Shown here in pieces: positions 1 to 9,208 of a stretch of DNA of 64,000 nucleotides. The DNA comes from Lutispora saccharofermentans (GTDB lineage Bacteria; Bacillota; Clostridia; Lutisporales; Lutisporaceae). The stretch covers positions 1 through 64,000 of the forward strand of contig NZ_JAJEKE010000008.1 in NCBI RefSeq assembly GCF_024363565.1. Reading direction: 5' to 3'. The position numbers and the translations under genes are program-made. Each line of letters begins with the position of its first letter. Position 1 is the stretch's first letter. The notes beneath the pieces are model-generated. The model saw only the letters and a program-made list of their open reading frames with translations, did no database searches and was not told where the DNA came from.

Positions 1-77
1 ACAAGGCCAGAAAAAGGTTGCGTTTACAATGTCAATTGACTAGATTTATAAATAATTAAAAAATTTATAAATATGTA

Positions 78-106
78 TTGACAAAATACTAATGAGATAG
101 TAACAT
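78..106 (+). promoter_or_regulatory. Sigma-A-type promoter of the leuCDB leader
   Basis: TTGACA at 78-83 and TAACAT at 101-106 with a 17-bp spacer lie about 50 bp ahead of the Leu T-box leader. The position is right to drive leader and leuCDB. Confidence 0.7.
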
Positions 107-154
107 GTAGAGAATTAATCTTTCTCTAGAGAATGTAATTGAATATATATACAC

Positions 155-370
155 ATAAAAGCTAGGATAGGGAAAAGTAGACATGAAAAGCATTTATTAG
201 AGAGTGGGATAAGGTGAAAGCCCATAAAGGCCTAATGTTGAAACTCACCCTGGAGCTGCAGGCTGAACTGGAGTAAGCTGGGCCGGCATTAGCCGTTATT
301 GCAATGAGTAAAAATTGGGTGGAACCGCGACAGATTTCTCGCCCCAGGCAGAGGTCTGTTTTTTTATACC
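155..370 (+). promoter_or_regulatory. T-box riboswitch (Leu) upstream of leuCDB
   Basis: The T-box core (TGGGTGGAACCGCG, about 316-329) is followed by a terminator hairpin and T run ending near 365. The probable specifier is CTC (Leu) at 244-246, in a context (GAAACTC) shared with the second leucine leader at 3.5 kb. Uncharged tRNA-Leu should stabilise the antiterminator and switch on leuCDB. Specifier assignment is by comparison of the two leaders, not by full folding. Confidence 0.9.
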
Positions 371-546
371 CAAATTTAAAACGTATTGACTGTTAAGTAA
401 AAATTATTACTGGCTGCAATCATCCAACCATGCCAATACCGAATTATATCTCAAAAGTGAAAGGCATGATTATGATGGAGGATAAGCTGAACAATAGATG
501 GTGCAGCAAGTTAAATATTAACGGTAAAGGAGAGTAGGGAAATAAT

Positions 547-1809
547 ATGGGAATGACGATGACACAAAAGATTTTAGCGGATCACGCAGGCCTTGAATCT
601 GTAAAGGCAGGCGATTTGATAAAGGTAAAGCTTGATTTGGTTTTAGGAAATGACATTACTGCTCCGGTGGCTATAAAAGAGTTTAAGAACATAGGAGTCT
701 CCAAAGTATTTGATAAGAAAAAAATTGCTATAGTGCCCGACCATTTTACCCCTAACAAGGATATAAAATCTGCAGAGCAGGTCAAATTTATTAGAGAGTT
801 TTCAAGGGAAATGGGAATAGAGAATTTCTTTGAAATCGGGCAGATGGGCATAGAGCATGCCCTTATCCCTGAAAAAGGCTTGGTTGTAGCAGGAGATGTA
901 GTTATAGGGGCGGATTCCCACACCTGTACCTATGGTGCACTTGGAGCTTTTTCAACAGGCATAGGGAGTACGGATATGGCAGCGGGGATGGCAACGGGAG
1001 AGGCATGGTTTAAGGTGCCGGATGCAATAAAATTTGTGTTTATAGGCAAACCGTCCAAGTGGGTGAGCGGAAAGGACATTATACTTCACATCATAGGCAT
1101 GATAGGAGTGGATGGTGCCTTGTATCAATCCATGGAGTTCACGGGAGATGGTGTGAAGCATTTATCCATAGATGATAGATTTACCATTGCCAATATGGCC
1201 ATAGAGGCAGGGGGTAAAAATGGGATATTTGAGGCCGATGAGAAGACCATAGATTATATGAAAGAGCATTCAAGTAAAGAATACCGTATATTTAAAGCTG
1301 ATGAGGATGCGGAATATAGAAGGGTTATCCAAATAGATCTCTCAACATTAAAACCTGTTGTGGCTTTTCCTCATTTGCCGGATAACATAAGAACCATAGA
1401 TGAAGTAGGCGATGTAGCGATTGATCAGGTAGTTATCGGCTCTTGCACCAATGGCAGGATAGAAGATATGAGAATAGCGGCGGAGGTGCTTAAAGAAAAG
1501 AAGGTACATGAAAGGGTAAGGCTTATTGTTTTCCCTGCTACTCAAAAGATATACCTTCAGGCATTAAGGGAAGGATTACTGGAGATATTCGTAGAAGCAG
1601 GAGGCGCAGTTAGCACGCCAACCTGCGGACCATGCCTGGGAGGCCATATGGGTATACTGGCAAAGGGAGAAAGAGCATTGTCCACAACAAACAGAAACTT
1701 TGTAGGCAGGATGGGGCACCCGGAGAGTGAGGTCTATCTTTCAAGCCCTGCAGTAGCAGCAGCATCTGCAATAACAGGCAGAATATCATCACCGGAGGAG
1801 GTAGTATGA
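547..1809 (+). CDS. leuC: 3-isopropylmalate dehydratase large subunit
   Basis: Large subunit of isopropylmalate isomerase, converting 2- to 3-isopropylmalate in leucine synthesis. At 420 residues it is the compact LeuC form. The three [4Fe-4S] cysteines are visible: SCTNGR (Cys about 300) and PTCGPC (Cys about 360 and 363). The ATG is followed by further in-frame ATGs (MGMTMTQK), so the exact start is uncertain. It overlaps leuD by 4 nt, suggesting translational coupling, and lies under the Leu T-box. Confidence 0.96.
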   Translation: MGMTMTQKILADHAGLESVKAGDLIKVKLDLVLGNDITAPVAIKEFKNIGVSKVFDKKKIAIVPDHFTPNKDIKSAEQVKFIREFSREMGIENFFEIGQMGIEHALIPEKGLVVAGDVVIGADSHTCTYGALGAFSTGIGSTDMAAGMATGEAWFKVPDAIKFVFIGKPSKWVSGKDIILHIIGMIGVDGALYQSMEFTGDGVKHLSIDDRFTIANMAIEAGGKNGIFEADEKTIDYMKEHSSKEYRIFKADEDAEYRRVIQIDLSTLKPVVAFPHLPDNIRTIDEVGDVAIDQVVIGSCTNGRIEDMRIAAEVLKEKKVHERVRLIVFPATQKIYLQALREGLLEIFVEAGGAVSTPTCGPCLGGHMGILAKGERALSTTNRNFVGRMGHPESEVYLSSPAVAAASAITGRISSPEEVV

Positions 1810-2306
1810 TGATGACAGGAAGAGCATTCAAGTATGGAGATAATATTGACACAGATGTTATCATACCTGCAAGATATTTGAACAGCAGTGATGTCAAAGA
1901 GCTTGCAGAGCATTGCATGGAAGATCTGGACAAGAATTTTGTAAATAAGGTGAAGCAGGGAGATTTCATTGTAGCCGGTAAAAACTTCGGCTGCGGCTCA
2001 TCAAGGGAGCATGCTCCAATAGCAATCAAAGCCTCAGGCGTGAGCCTGGTCATTGCAGAAACCTTTGCAAGGATATTTTTTAGGAATGCTATAAATATAG
2101 GGCTGCCAATAATGGAGTGCCCTGATGCAGCAAAAGAGATAGAAGCAGGAGATGAGATCTCTGTGAACATAAAAACCGGAGCCATAAAAAACATCACTAA
2201 GAATAAAGAGTATGAAGCAGCTCCTTTTCCCAGCTTTATGCAGTATATTATCGATGCTGGAGGGCTGATAGACTATATTAAGAAGGAGCAAAAAGGCAAT
2301 GAATAA
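1806..2306 (+). CDS. leuD: 3-isopropylmalate dehydratase small subunit
   Basis: Swivel-domain partner of LeuC. 166 residues, with the substrate-loop motif [10 protein letters not shown] at about residues 63-72. The N-terminus ([17 protein letters not shown]) is typical of the short LeuD family. It overlaps leuC by 4 nt and leuB by 8 nt. Confidence 0.96.
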   Translation: MMMTGRAFKYGDNIDTDVIIPARYLNSSDVKELAEHCMEDLDKNFVNKVKQGDFIVAGKNFGCGSSREHAPIAIKASGVSLVIAETFARIFFRNAINIGLPIMECPDAAKEIEAGDEISVNIKTGAIKNITKNKEYEAAPFPSFMQYIIDAGGLIDYIKKEQKGNE

Positions 2307-3372
2307 GAAAATTGCATTGATGCCCGGTGATGGCGTAGGCCCTGAGATAGTGAAGCAAGGCATAAAAATTCTGGACGCTGTTTCTGCTAAATATAATTGT
2401 GTATTTGAATATAAAGAATTGCTTATGGGCGGCATTGCAATAGAAAAAACAGGACATCCTCTTCCACAGGAAACTATCAATGCATGCAAGGAAAGCGATG
2501 CTGTATTGCTAGGAGCTGTAGGAGGATGGAAATGGGACAATCTCCCTGGACATCTGAGACCTGAGGCAGGCCTCCTGGGAATCAGAAAAGCATTGGGAGT
2601 ATTCGCAAATCTAAGGCCCGCGATTCTCTTTCCCCAGCTAAAATCTGCCTCATTTCTGAGAGAAGGCGTCTTAGAAGACGGAATCGATGTAATGATAATA
2701 AGAGAGCTTATTGGAGGCATATATTTCGGTGAAAAAAAGAGAGTGGACATTGAAGGCGGCCAAAAAGCCTGGGATGTGATGGCCTATTCTACTCACGAGA
2801 TAGAGAGGATAACCAGAAGAGCTTACGAAACAGCCAGAAAGAGAAGCAAAAAGCTTACAATGGTGGATAAAGCCAATGTTCTTGAGAGCTCCAGGCTATG
2901 GAGAGAGGTTGTAATGGGGATTTCAGGCGAATACCCGGATGTGGAGACAAACTATATGTATGTCGATAATGCGGCTATGCAGCTTATCCGAAACCCCAAG
3001 CAATTTGATGTCATTGTTACGGAGAATATGTTTGGAGATATACTGAGCGACGAAGCTTCAATGCTGACAGGCTCTCTCGGAATGCTTCCGTCAGCAAGCA
3101 TGGGAGAAGGGAAAATAGGCCTGTACGAGCCTATTCATGGCTCTGCTCCCGACATAGCAGGGCAGGATAAAGCTAATCCCATAGCAACTATAATGAGCAT
3201 CGCAATGATGCTTCGCTACAGCCTTGATATGGAAGCTGCAGCTTCAGATATCGAAAGGGCCGTATCAAAGGTCTTGGATAAAGGATACAGGACAGCAGAT
3301 ATAATGCAGGAAGGAATGGATCTGGTCGGAACGGAAAGAATGGGAGACTTAATAGCTGAGAATATATGTTAA
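2299..3372 (+). CDS. leuB: 3-isopropylmalate dehydrogenase
   Basis: NAD-dependent oxidative decarboxylation of 3-isopropylmalate, third committed step of leucine synthesis. 357 residues, usual length. N-terminal MPGDGVGPE, substrate-binding region around [14 protein letters not shown], and the C-terminal [10 protein letters not shown] and [10 protein letters not shown] motifs identify the isocitrate/isopropylmalate dehydrogenase fold. Last gene before the second T-box; overlaps leuD by 8 nt. Confidence 0.96.
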   Translation: MNKKIALMPGDGVGPEIVKQGIKILDAVSAKYNCVFEYKELLMGGIAIEKTGHPLPQETINACKESDAVLLGAVGGWKWDNLPGHLRPEAGLLGIRKALGVFANLRPAILFPQLKSASFLREGVLEDGIDVMIIRELIGGIYFGEKKRVDIEGGQKAWDVMAYSTHEIERITRRAYETARKRSKKLTMVDKANVLESSRLWREVVMGISGEYPDVETNYMYVDNAAMQLIRNPKQFDVIVTENMFGDILSDEASMLTGSLGMLPSASMGEGKIGLYEPIHGSAPDIAGQDKANPIATIMSIAMMLRYSLDMEAAASDIERAVSKVLDKGYRTADIMQEGMDLVGTERMGDLIAENIC

Positions 3373-3479
3373 TTACCCTTAGGTTCGTAACTCTGATTTC
3401 TGTGTGATATATATTGCTTAAACCATGTAACTTTAACAAATAGAATCAACTAGGACAATAAACTTAATATTTAATACTA

Positions 3480-3690
3480 TGAAGAGAAATAGTAGACCTC
3501 TTAATATTTCAAAGAGAGTGAGGGTATGGTGAAACCTCATAAATATAAGATGTCGAACTCGTCTTGGAGTTGCAGGCTGAACTTCAGTAAGCTGTGCCGG
3601 TTATAAACCGTTAATGAACTGAGAATAAATTTGGGTGGTACCGCGGCAGACCTTTCGCCCCATTGGGTGAGGTCTGCTTTTTTATATACT
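3480..3690 (+). promoter_or_regulatory. T-box riboswitch (Leu) upstream of leuA-ilvBN
   Basis: The T-box core TTGGGTGGTACCGCGG (about 3631-3646) is followed by a terminator (GCAGACC...GGTCTGC plus T run, ending near 3686). The presumed specifier CTC is at 3558-3560. The leader is closely similar to the one at 155-370, as if duplicated within the cluster. I saw no convincing promoter between leuB and this leader, so it may act partly on read-through transcripts. Confidence 0.9.
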
Positions 3691-3716
3691 GAATCAACTT
3701 TAAGGAGGCAAACATA

Positions 3717-5240
3717 ATGTCAAAAAGAATTTATATATTTGACACTACTTTGAGAGATGGGGAGCAAACTCCCGGGGTAAGTTTAAATATACAGGAGAAG
3801 CTGGAAATTGCAAGACAGTTGGAAAGGCTGGGAGTGGATTGTATAGAGGCTGGATTCCCAATAGCCAGCAATGGAGATTTCGAAGCTGTAAAAGCTATAG
3901 CTCAAAGCATACGCAAGCCTGTCATTACGGCTCTAGCCAGAGCATCAAAGCAAGATATCGATAGAGCATGGGAAGCAATCAAATTTGCAGAAAAGCCAAG
4001 AATACACACCTTTTTGGCCACTTCTGATATTCATATGGAATTTAAATTGAAAATGGCTCCCCAGGAGGTCAAGAAAAGAGCCATCGAGGCAGTAGCCTAT
4101 GCGAAATCTTTGAGTCCCAAGGTGGAGATTGAGTTTTCACCTGAAGATGGAACCAGGACAAGGCCAGAATTTTTATATGAGGTTTTGGAAGGAGTAATAG
4201 CCGCAGGCGCGGATGTGGTAAATATACCTGATACAGTTGGCTACTCAACTCCCGGTGAGTATGGAGCCTTTATCGCAGGGATAAAAAGAAATGTTCCTAA
4301 TATTGATAAGGCAGTTATAAGCCTTCATTGTCATAATGATCTGGGCCTTGCTGTTGCAAATTCTCTAGCAGGCATTGAAAATGGCGCGCTTCAGATCGAA
4401 TGTGCCATAAATGGTCTTGGAGAAAGAGCAGGAAATGCATCCTTGGAGGAGCTTGTCATGGCATTGAAGACAAGAAAAAACTATTATGATTTTGAAACAA
4501 ACATCATCACTGAGCAGATATCCCGAACAAGCGGCCTTGTGAGCAGGACTACAGGTATCCATATTCAGCCTAATAAGGCTGTAGTAGGTGCTAATGCCTT
4601 TGCTCATGAATCAGGAATACATCAGCATGGAGTCCTAAACAACAGATTGACCTATGAAATAATGACGCCTGAGTCAGTGGGACTTAAGAAAAATCTTATG
4701 GTGCTGGGCAAGCACTCAGGAAGGCATGCCTTTGAGGAAAGATTGAATGAGCTTGGATACAGCGACTTATCCCACGAAGAAATAAATAAAGCCTTCATTA
4801 AATTTAAAGATCTTGCAGACAAGAAAAAAACCGTATCCGACGGAGATATTGAAGCCATTATCACGGAGGACATCCATCAAATACCTGAAGCTTACAGCCT
4901 GGAATATATGCATATATCCTGCGGCAACAAGGTGGTCAGTACAGCTACGGTAAGGGTGAAAAAGCCCGACGATAATGTTGCGGAAGAAGCTGCATGCGGA
5001 ACAGGGCCAGTTGATGCTGTATTTAAAGCGATAGAAAAAGCAGCAGATATAGATGTGAATCTTAGGGATTACTTTCTGAAAGCAATAGGAAGCGGCGAAG
5101 ATGCTCTGGGAGAAGTAAGGGTAAAGATAGAAAAGGGCAGCAAGATTTATGTCGGCAGCGGCATAAGCACTGACATAATAGAGTCAAGTGCAAAAGCTTT
5201 CATCAACGCAATAAATAAGATAAGTTATGAGGAAAGATAG
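3717..5240 (+). CDS. leuA: 2-isopropylmalate synthase
   Basis: Condenses 2-ketoisovalerate with acetyl-CoA. 507 residues. The catalytic HMGL-like barrel shows DTTLRDGEQTPGVSL near the N-terminus, HCHNDLGLAVANS (about residue 204) and NGLGERAGNA. The C-terminal third resembles the LeuA allosteric dimer domain (leucine feedback). Good AAGGAGG site before the ATG. Citramalate synthase (CimA) is a possible alternative, but a Leu T-box and the leu/ilv neighbours favour LeuA. Confidence 0.93.
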   Translation: MSKRIYIFDTTLRDGEQTPGVSLNIQEKLEIARQLERLGVDCIEAGFPIASNGDFEAVKAIAQSIRKPVITALARASKQDIDRAWEAIKFAEKPRIHTFLATSDIHMEFKLKMAPQEVKKRAIEAVAYAKSLSPKVEIEFSPEDGTRTRPEFLYEVLEGVIAAGADVVNIPDTVGYSTPGEYGAFIAGIKRNVPNIDKAVISLHCHNDLGLAVANSLAGIENGALQIECAINGLGERAGNASLEELVMALKTRKNYYDFETNIITEQISRTSGLVSRTTGIHIQPNKAVVGANAFAHESGIHQHGVLNNRLTYEIMTPESVGLKKNLMVLGKHSGRHAFEERLNELGYSDLSHEEINKAFIKFKDLADKKKTVSDGDIEAIITEDIHQIPEAYSLEYMHISCGNKVVSTATVRVKKPDDNVAEEAACGTGPVDAVFKAIEKAADIDVNLRDYFLKAIGSGEDALGEVRVKIEKGSKIYVGSGISTDIIESSAKAFINAINKISYEER

Positions 5241-5256
5241 TTGGGGAGGTAGGGCT

Positions 5257-6867
5257 ATGATAGCTGCTGAAGCGATTATAAAGTGTTTGCGCAGAGAAGG
5301 AGTGGAAGTGGTCTTCGGCTATCCGGGAGGTGCTGTGCTTCCTATATATGAGTACTTGCGGCAATCAAACATCAGGCATGTTCTGACAAGGCATGAACAA
5401 GCAGCAGGCCATTCCGCAAGCGGCTACGCCAGAGCTGCCGGAAAAACAGGAGCTTGTATAGTAACCTCAGATCCGGGAGCTACCAATCTGATAACGGCAG
5501 TCGCCAATGCTTATATGGATTCAACACCTATAGTGGCCATCACAGGCCAGGTAAGATCCGGGCTTATAGGAAAGGATGTTTTTCAGGAAGCAGATATTAT
5601 AGGCTCCACGGCGTCCTTTACCAAGCATAGCTATCTGATAAAGGATGCTGAAGAAATTCCAAGGATTATTAAAGAAGCCTTTCATATAGCAAGTACAGGC
5701 AGGCCTGGGCCGGTCTTGATAGATATTCCTGTAGACATACAAAACCGGGAAATAGATTTTGAGTGCCCCAAGGAGGTAAATATCAGAGGCTATAAACCCA
5801 ACATTAACGGGCATAAGCTGCAAATAAGGAAAGCAGTTGAAGCAATAAAAAGAAGCAAAAGGCCGCTGATTTGTCTGGGTGGAGGCGTAATTTCAGCTAA
5901 AGCCCAAAAGGAAGTAGAAGAATTTATAGAAAAAGGAAAAATACCTGCAGTTCATACCTTGATGGGCAAGGGCAGCATAAAGGACAAAAACCTGTATTAT
6001 CTGGGCTTGATAGGCTCTCATGGAAGCTGCCACTGCAATAAAGCATTAGCTAACGCTGATGTGCTCGTTTTAGTTGGAGCAAGAGCTGCAGACAGGGCTA
6101 TAAGGGATAAAAGCTTGTTTTCTCATGGAGCAACAATAATTCACATAGATATTGATCCTGCTGAAATAGGCAAAACTCTGAATTCTATGATACCTGTAGT
6201 TGGAGATGCGAAGAACATATTGAAACAAATGACACAGCATATGGAGCCTCTGGATACCCAAGAGTGGATTCAGGAGATTAATAGCTGGAAGAAAGAAGGA
6301 GACAATGGTTCCAAGCATAGCATAGGAGTGGACCCAAGAGATGTGATGAGCATATTATCAGGCAAAGTGGATATGAATGCAATACTCACTGCTGATGTAG
6401 GGCAAAATCAGATATGGGCTGCCCACAACTTTATTATTGATGGTGATAGGAAATTCATTACCTCAGGCGGATTAGGCACCATGGGCTATGCCATACCTGC
6501 GGCAATAGGAGCTAAAATCGGAGAGCCTAATAGGCAGGCTATAGCCGTAATGGGGGATGGGAGCTTTCAAATGAGCTTTAACGAGTTAGGCACTCTTATC
6601 CAGGAAAATCTCAAAATATTGTTTTTGATGTTCAATAATAGCAGATTAGGGATGGTTAGGGAGCTTCAGACAAATGCTCGTTGGGATACCTTCGGGATTG
6701 AGCTTCCAAATAATCCGGATTTTATGAAGATTTTTGAAGCCTATGGCCTGCAAGGTGCAAGGGTAAAGACCAATGATGAATTTAAAAGTGCATTAGACAA
6801 GGCTCTTATTTCAGATAAATCCTTTCTTATTGAATGTATAGTTGATCCGAATCTGAGCACTTTGTAA
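5257..6867 (+). CDS. ilvB: Acetolactate synthase large (catalytic) subunit
   Basis: ThDP-dependent synthase forming acetolactate or acetohydroxybutyrate from pyruvate. I choose ATG 5257 (MIAAEAIIKCLRREG) because GGGGAGG lies just before it; an in-frame ATG at 5227 overlaps the leuA end and has a weaker site. Motifs: GYPGGAVLPIYEYL, catalytic Glu in RHEQAAGHSASGY, and the ThDP motif GDGSFQMSFNEL near the C-terminus. 536 residues. Directly followed by ilvN. Confidence 0.95.
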   Translation: MIAAEAIIKCLRREGVEVVFGYPGGAVLPIYEYLRQSNIRHVLTRHEQAAGHSASGYARAAGKTGACIVTSDPGATNLITAVANAYMDSTPIVAITGQVRSGLIGKDVFQEADIIGSTASFTKHSYLIKDAEEIPRIIKEAFHIASTGRPGPVLIDIPVDIQNREIDFECPKEVNIRGYKPNINGHKLQIRKAVEAIKRSKRPLICLGGGVISAKAQKEVEEFIEKGKIPAVHTLMGKGSIKDKNLYYLGLIGSHGSCHCNKALANADVLVLVGARAADRAIRDKSLFSHGATIIHIDIDPAEIGKTLNSMIPVVGDAKNILKQMTQHMEPLDTQEWIQEINSWKKEGDNGSKHSIGVDPRDVMSILSGKVDMNAILTADVGQNQIWAAHNFIIDGDRKFITSGGLGTMGYAIPAAIGAKIGEPNRQAIAVMGDGSFQMSFNELGTLIQENLKILFLMFNNSRLGMVRELQTNARWDTFGIELPNNPDFMKIFEAYGLQGARVKTNDEFKSALDKALISDKSFLIECIVDPNLSTL

Positions 6868-6879
6868 GGAGGAATTTTT

Positions 6880-7374
6880 ATATCCAGTCGTATTTTATCT
6901 GTATTAGTTGAAAATCATTCGGGTGTACTAAGTAAAATATCTGGCCTGTTTACAAGAAGAGGCTTTAATATTGACAGTCTCACAGTAAGTGAAACTGAAG
7001 ACCCCACAATTTCCAGGATGACTATAGTGGTGAAGGACGATGACAGCATGGTGGAACAGATAAACAAGCAGCTTAATAAGCTCATAGATGTGATAAAGGT
7101 AATTGAACTGGACGAACAGAAGTCTGTTTTCAGAGAACTGGCTCTTATAAAGGTTTCTCTTAATCAGAACAACAGATCCGTTATAACTGAAACAGTTAAT
7201 ATTTTTCGGGGCAATGTTGTTGATGTGGATAACAAGAGCATTATAGTTGAGGTCACAGGGAGTCATGACAAGATTATTGCATTTATTGAGCTTATGAAGC
7301 CATATGGTATAAAGGAAATGGTGAGAACCGGGCTTACTGCACTAGAAAGAGGAGGAAATAAAAACAGTCCGTAA
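6880..7374 (+). CDS. ilvN: Acetolactate synthase regulatory subunit, apparent AUA start
   Basis: The ACT-domain small subunit, giving valine feedback control of IlvB. The coding frame continues upstream of the first in-frame ATG (7018) with a textbook IlvN N-terminus ([19 protein letters not shown]). The only codon correctly placed after the strong GGAGG at 6868-6872 is ATA at 6880, spacing 7. Neither ATG, GTG nor TTG lies between. From ATA the protein is 164 residues, the normal IlvN length. Either AUA initiation or a base change in a former ATG. Confidence 0.9.
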   Translation: MSSRILSVLVENHSGVLSKISGLFTRRGFNIDSLTVSETEDPTISRMTIVVKDDDSMVEQINKQLNKLIDVIKVIELDEQKSVFRELALIKVSLNQNNRSVITETVNIFRGNVVDVDNKSIIVEVTGSHDKIIAFIELMKPYGIKEMVRTGLTALERGGNKNSP

Positions 7375-7414
7375 TGTTGCAATTGCTATCCCAATTGCTT
7401 ACGATGTTTTGCCG

Positions 7415-7443
7415 TTGACAAAATTTCGTAATAGTCATATAAT
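7415..7443 (+). promoter_or_regulatory. Promoter of the trpS T-box leader
   Basis: Consensus TTGACA (7415-7420) and TATAAT (7438-7443) separated by 17 bp, directly ahead of the Trp T-box. Confidence 0.85.
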
Positions 7444-7464
7444 ATATGAAAATAATATTAAAAT

Positions 7465-7735
7465 CCGTTGAAGGGAAGCAAGTAAGCTTGAAAACAGATT
7501 CAAAGAGAGCTGCCGATGGTGGGAGTGCAGCAATTATGCTTGAGCCGAATGGGTCCTTGAGGATTTTGGTGAAATCAAAGTAGCCAATAACGTGAGCTTC
7601 CCGTTAAAGAAGCAGGATATGAAGTATTTTCATGCTGGAGTATCTGTTATGAGGAGAGGTTCTGAGCCTCTTGAATTAGGTGGCACCGCGCATTATACGC
7701 CCTATAGGTTTTCTATGGGGCTTTTGAATTTTTTT
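7465..7735 (+). promoter_or_regulatory. T-box riboswitch (Trp) upstream of trpS
   Basis: The T-box core AATTAGGTGGCACCGCG (about 7675-7691) is followed by a terminator (GCCCTATAG...CTATGGGGC and T run, about 7699-7733). The specifier TGG (Trp) is at 7550-7552 in GAATGGGTCC, matching the downstream tryptophanyl-tRNA synthetase. Confidence 0.93.
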
Positions 7736-7762
7736 GAGCACAATAATTATGGAGGTGTAGAA

Positions 7763-8761
7763 ATGGATGAGAAAAAGAAGGTCATATTCAGCGGAATTCA
7801 GCCTTCCGGTGATTTGACCATAGGTAACTATTTGGGGGCTTTAAAAAATTGGGCGGCCCTGCAGGATGAATATGAGTCATACTATTGTGTCGTTGATTTG
7901 CATGCTCTGACCGTAAGGCAGGACTCGGCAGAATTGAGAGCCAGGACTTTAAAAAACATTGCAATCTACGTGGCTTCAGGTCTCGATCCCAAGAAGAATA
8001 CATTGTTTATACAATCACATGTGCCTGCGCATAGCGAGGCCTCATGGCTGTTGAGCTGCTTCTGCTATATGGGGGAGCTGAGCAGGATGACCCAATTCAA
8101 GGATAAGTCTCAGAAAGTCGGCGAAAGCGTCAGTTCGGCGTTATTCACCTATCCTGTGCTGATGGCGGCAGATATACTCTTATATAATACCGATTTGGTG
8201 CCGGTAGGCAGCGACCAGAAGCAGCATATTGAATTGGCAAGGGATCTGGCTATTAGATTTAATAATTTGTATAGCCCTACCTTTACAATACCGGAGCCAT
8301 ATATTGGGGATACAGGCGCCAGGATAATGGATCTTCAGGAGCCGGATAAAAAGATGTCCAAATCCGCCGATAACCCCAATGCCTATGTACTGATAATGGA
8401 CCCGCCGGATGTCATCAGAAGGAAAATAAGCAGGGCAGTCACAGATGATTTGGGTGTGGTTAAATATAACGAATCTCAGCCGGGTATATCAAACCTTATC
8501 AGTATTTTAAGCACTATTGCAGGCAAGAAGCCTGAAGATATCGAGAAAGAGTATGACGGCATAGGATACGCCAAATTTAAATCCGATGTGGCGGAGGCAC
8601 TGGTAGAAGAGCTTCAGCCCCTTCAAAACACAGTAAAGCAGCTTTTGGATGATAAGCCATATATGGAGAGCATTTATAAAAGCGGAGCAGAAAAGGCAAG
8701 CTATGTTGCAAATAAGACCTTGAGAAAGATGCAAAAAAAGCTTGGGCTGATACCCAGATAA
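7763..8761 (+). CDS. trpS: Tryptophanyl-tRNA synthetase
   Basis: Class I aminoacyl-tRNA synthetase charging tRNA-Trp. The reading frame is open back into the T-box leader, but ATG 7763 (MDEKKKVIFSGIQPSG) follows GGAGG with good spacing and gives 332 residues, the usual size. The HIGH-equivalent is in PSGDLTIGNYLGAL and the KMSKS loop is KKMSKSADNP. Regulated by the Trp T-box directly upstream. Confidence 0.97.
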   Translation: MDEKKKVIFSGIQPSGDLTIGNYLGALKNWAALQDEYESYYCVVDLHALTVRQDSAELRARTLKNIAIYVASGLDPKKNTLFIQSHVPAHSEASWLLSCFCYMGELSRMTQFKDKSQKVGESVSSALFTYPVLMAADILLYNTDLVPVGSDQKQHIELARDLAIRFNNLYSPTFTIPEPYIGDTGARIMDLQEPDKKMSKSADNPNAYVLIMDPPDVIRRKISRAVTDDLGVVKYNESQPGISNLISILSTIAGKKPEDIEKEYDGIGYAKFKSDVAEALVEELQPLQNTVKQLLDDKPYMESIYKSGAEKASYVANKTLRKMQKKLGLIPR

Positions 8762-8780
8762 GCTTTGTATGAAAAAATGT

Positions 8781-8810
8781 TTGACTTGGGAGCTTGTCAT
8801 ATAATATAAT
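8781..8810 (+). promoter_or_regulatory. Promoter of a short leader transcript
   Basis: TTGACT (8781-8786) and TATAAT (8805-8810), 18-bp spacer. It points at the structured leader at 8846-9024, not directly at a long gene. Confidence 0.65.
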
Positions 8811-8845
8811 GACATCGTCATAAGTATTCTAAAGGAGTTTGTTTT

Positions 8846-8955
8846 ATGATAGAGGTTGTTCTTAACTAAGCAATTTAATAAGGGACGAAGAGTAGCATTT
8901 CACCTACACAAATAGGTGGTTTTCTTGTTGCCTTCGGACACTATTAGTTAAGAAC
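8846..8955 (+). other. Structured leader with 7-codon ORF and 12-bp inverted repeat
   Basis: An AAAGGAG site precedes a mini-ORF at 8846-8869 encoding MIEVVLN. Its last codons lie inside GTTCTTAACTAA (8858-8869), which is perfectly complementary to TTAGTTAAGAAC at 8944-8955. A small hairpin (ACCTA/TAGGT) lies between. The layout (promoter, ribosome site, mini-ORF overlapping one arm of a long stem, then terminator) looks like a translation-sensing attenuator or a small RNA. No known family was recognised. Confidence 0.5.
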
Positions 8956-8995
8956 ATCGGCTTCAGTAAAAAATTAAGTATAGTGCATGAATTTC

Positions 8996-9024
8996 TGCCG
9001 TGCTCTTATTGCACGGCATTTTAA
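8996..9024 (+). terminator. Rho-independent terminator of the leader transcript
   Basis: An 8-bp hairpin TGCCGTGC/GCACGGCA with a 7-nt loop is followed by TTTT. It would end a transcript of about 200 nt started at the 8781 promoter. Confidence 0.7.
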
Positions 9025-9098
9025 TATTCAAATTTTATTGGTTTTGCAGATTCACCGATTCGGGGGAAGCATTTGCATTAATCAGATAGATCTATACG

Positions 9099-9136
9099 AG
9101 CTGCAGGTAAACAGATGTTTGCTTGCAGCTTTTTTG
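9099..9136 (+). terminator. Second strong terminator ahead of mutS2
   Basis: A 14-bp arm AGCTGCAGGTAAAC pairs (with G-T) with GTTTGCTTGCAGCT around an AGAT loop, followed by six T. It sits 75 bp before mutS2, so mutS2 needs its own promoter or conditional read-through. Confidence 0.75.
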
Positions 9137-9208
9137 ATTTGGAAGCAGTAGGCGCAGTGTCCGGAGAGCAAAATATTTAGAAATAAAAGAAAGATGGAGG
9201 AATAAAAA

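Noticed and set aside
2034-2750. Long minus-strand ORF (238 codons) opposite leuD/leuB
   Set aside because: Shadow of well-conserved plus-strand genes; no RBS, odd composition, no recognisable domain. The same applies to most other antisense ORFs in the window.
3717-5240. Citramalate synthase (cimA) instead of leuA
   Set aside because: Leu T-box control, the leuCDB/ilvBN neighbours and the LeuA-type regulatory tail favour 2-isopropylmalate synthase.
8846-8955. Possible T-box or 6S RNA
   Set aside because: GACGAAGAGTAGC recalls T-box stem I, but no T-box antiterminator core (GGTGGNACCGCG) or specifier arrangement follows; the 6S-type large central bulge with end-to-end pairing was not evident.
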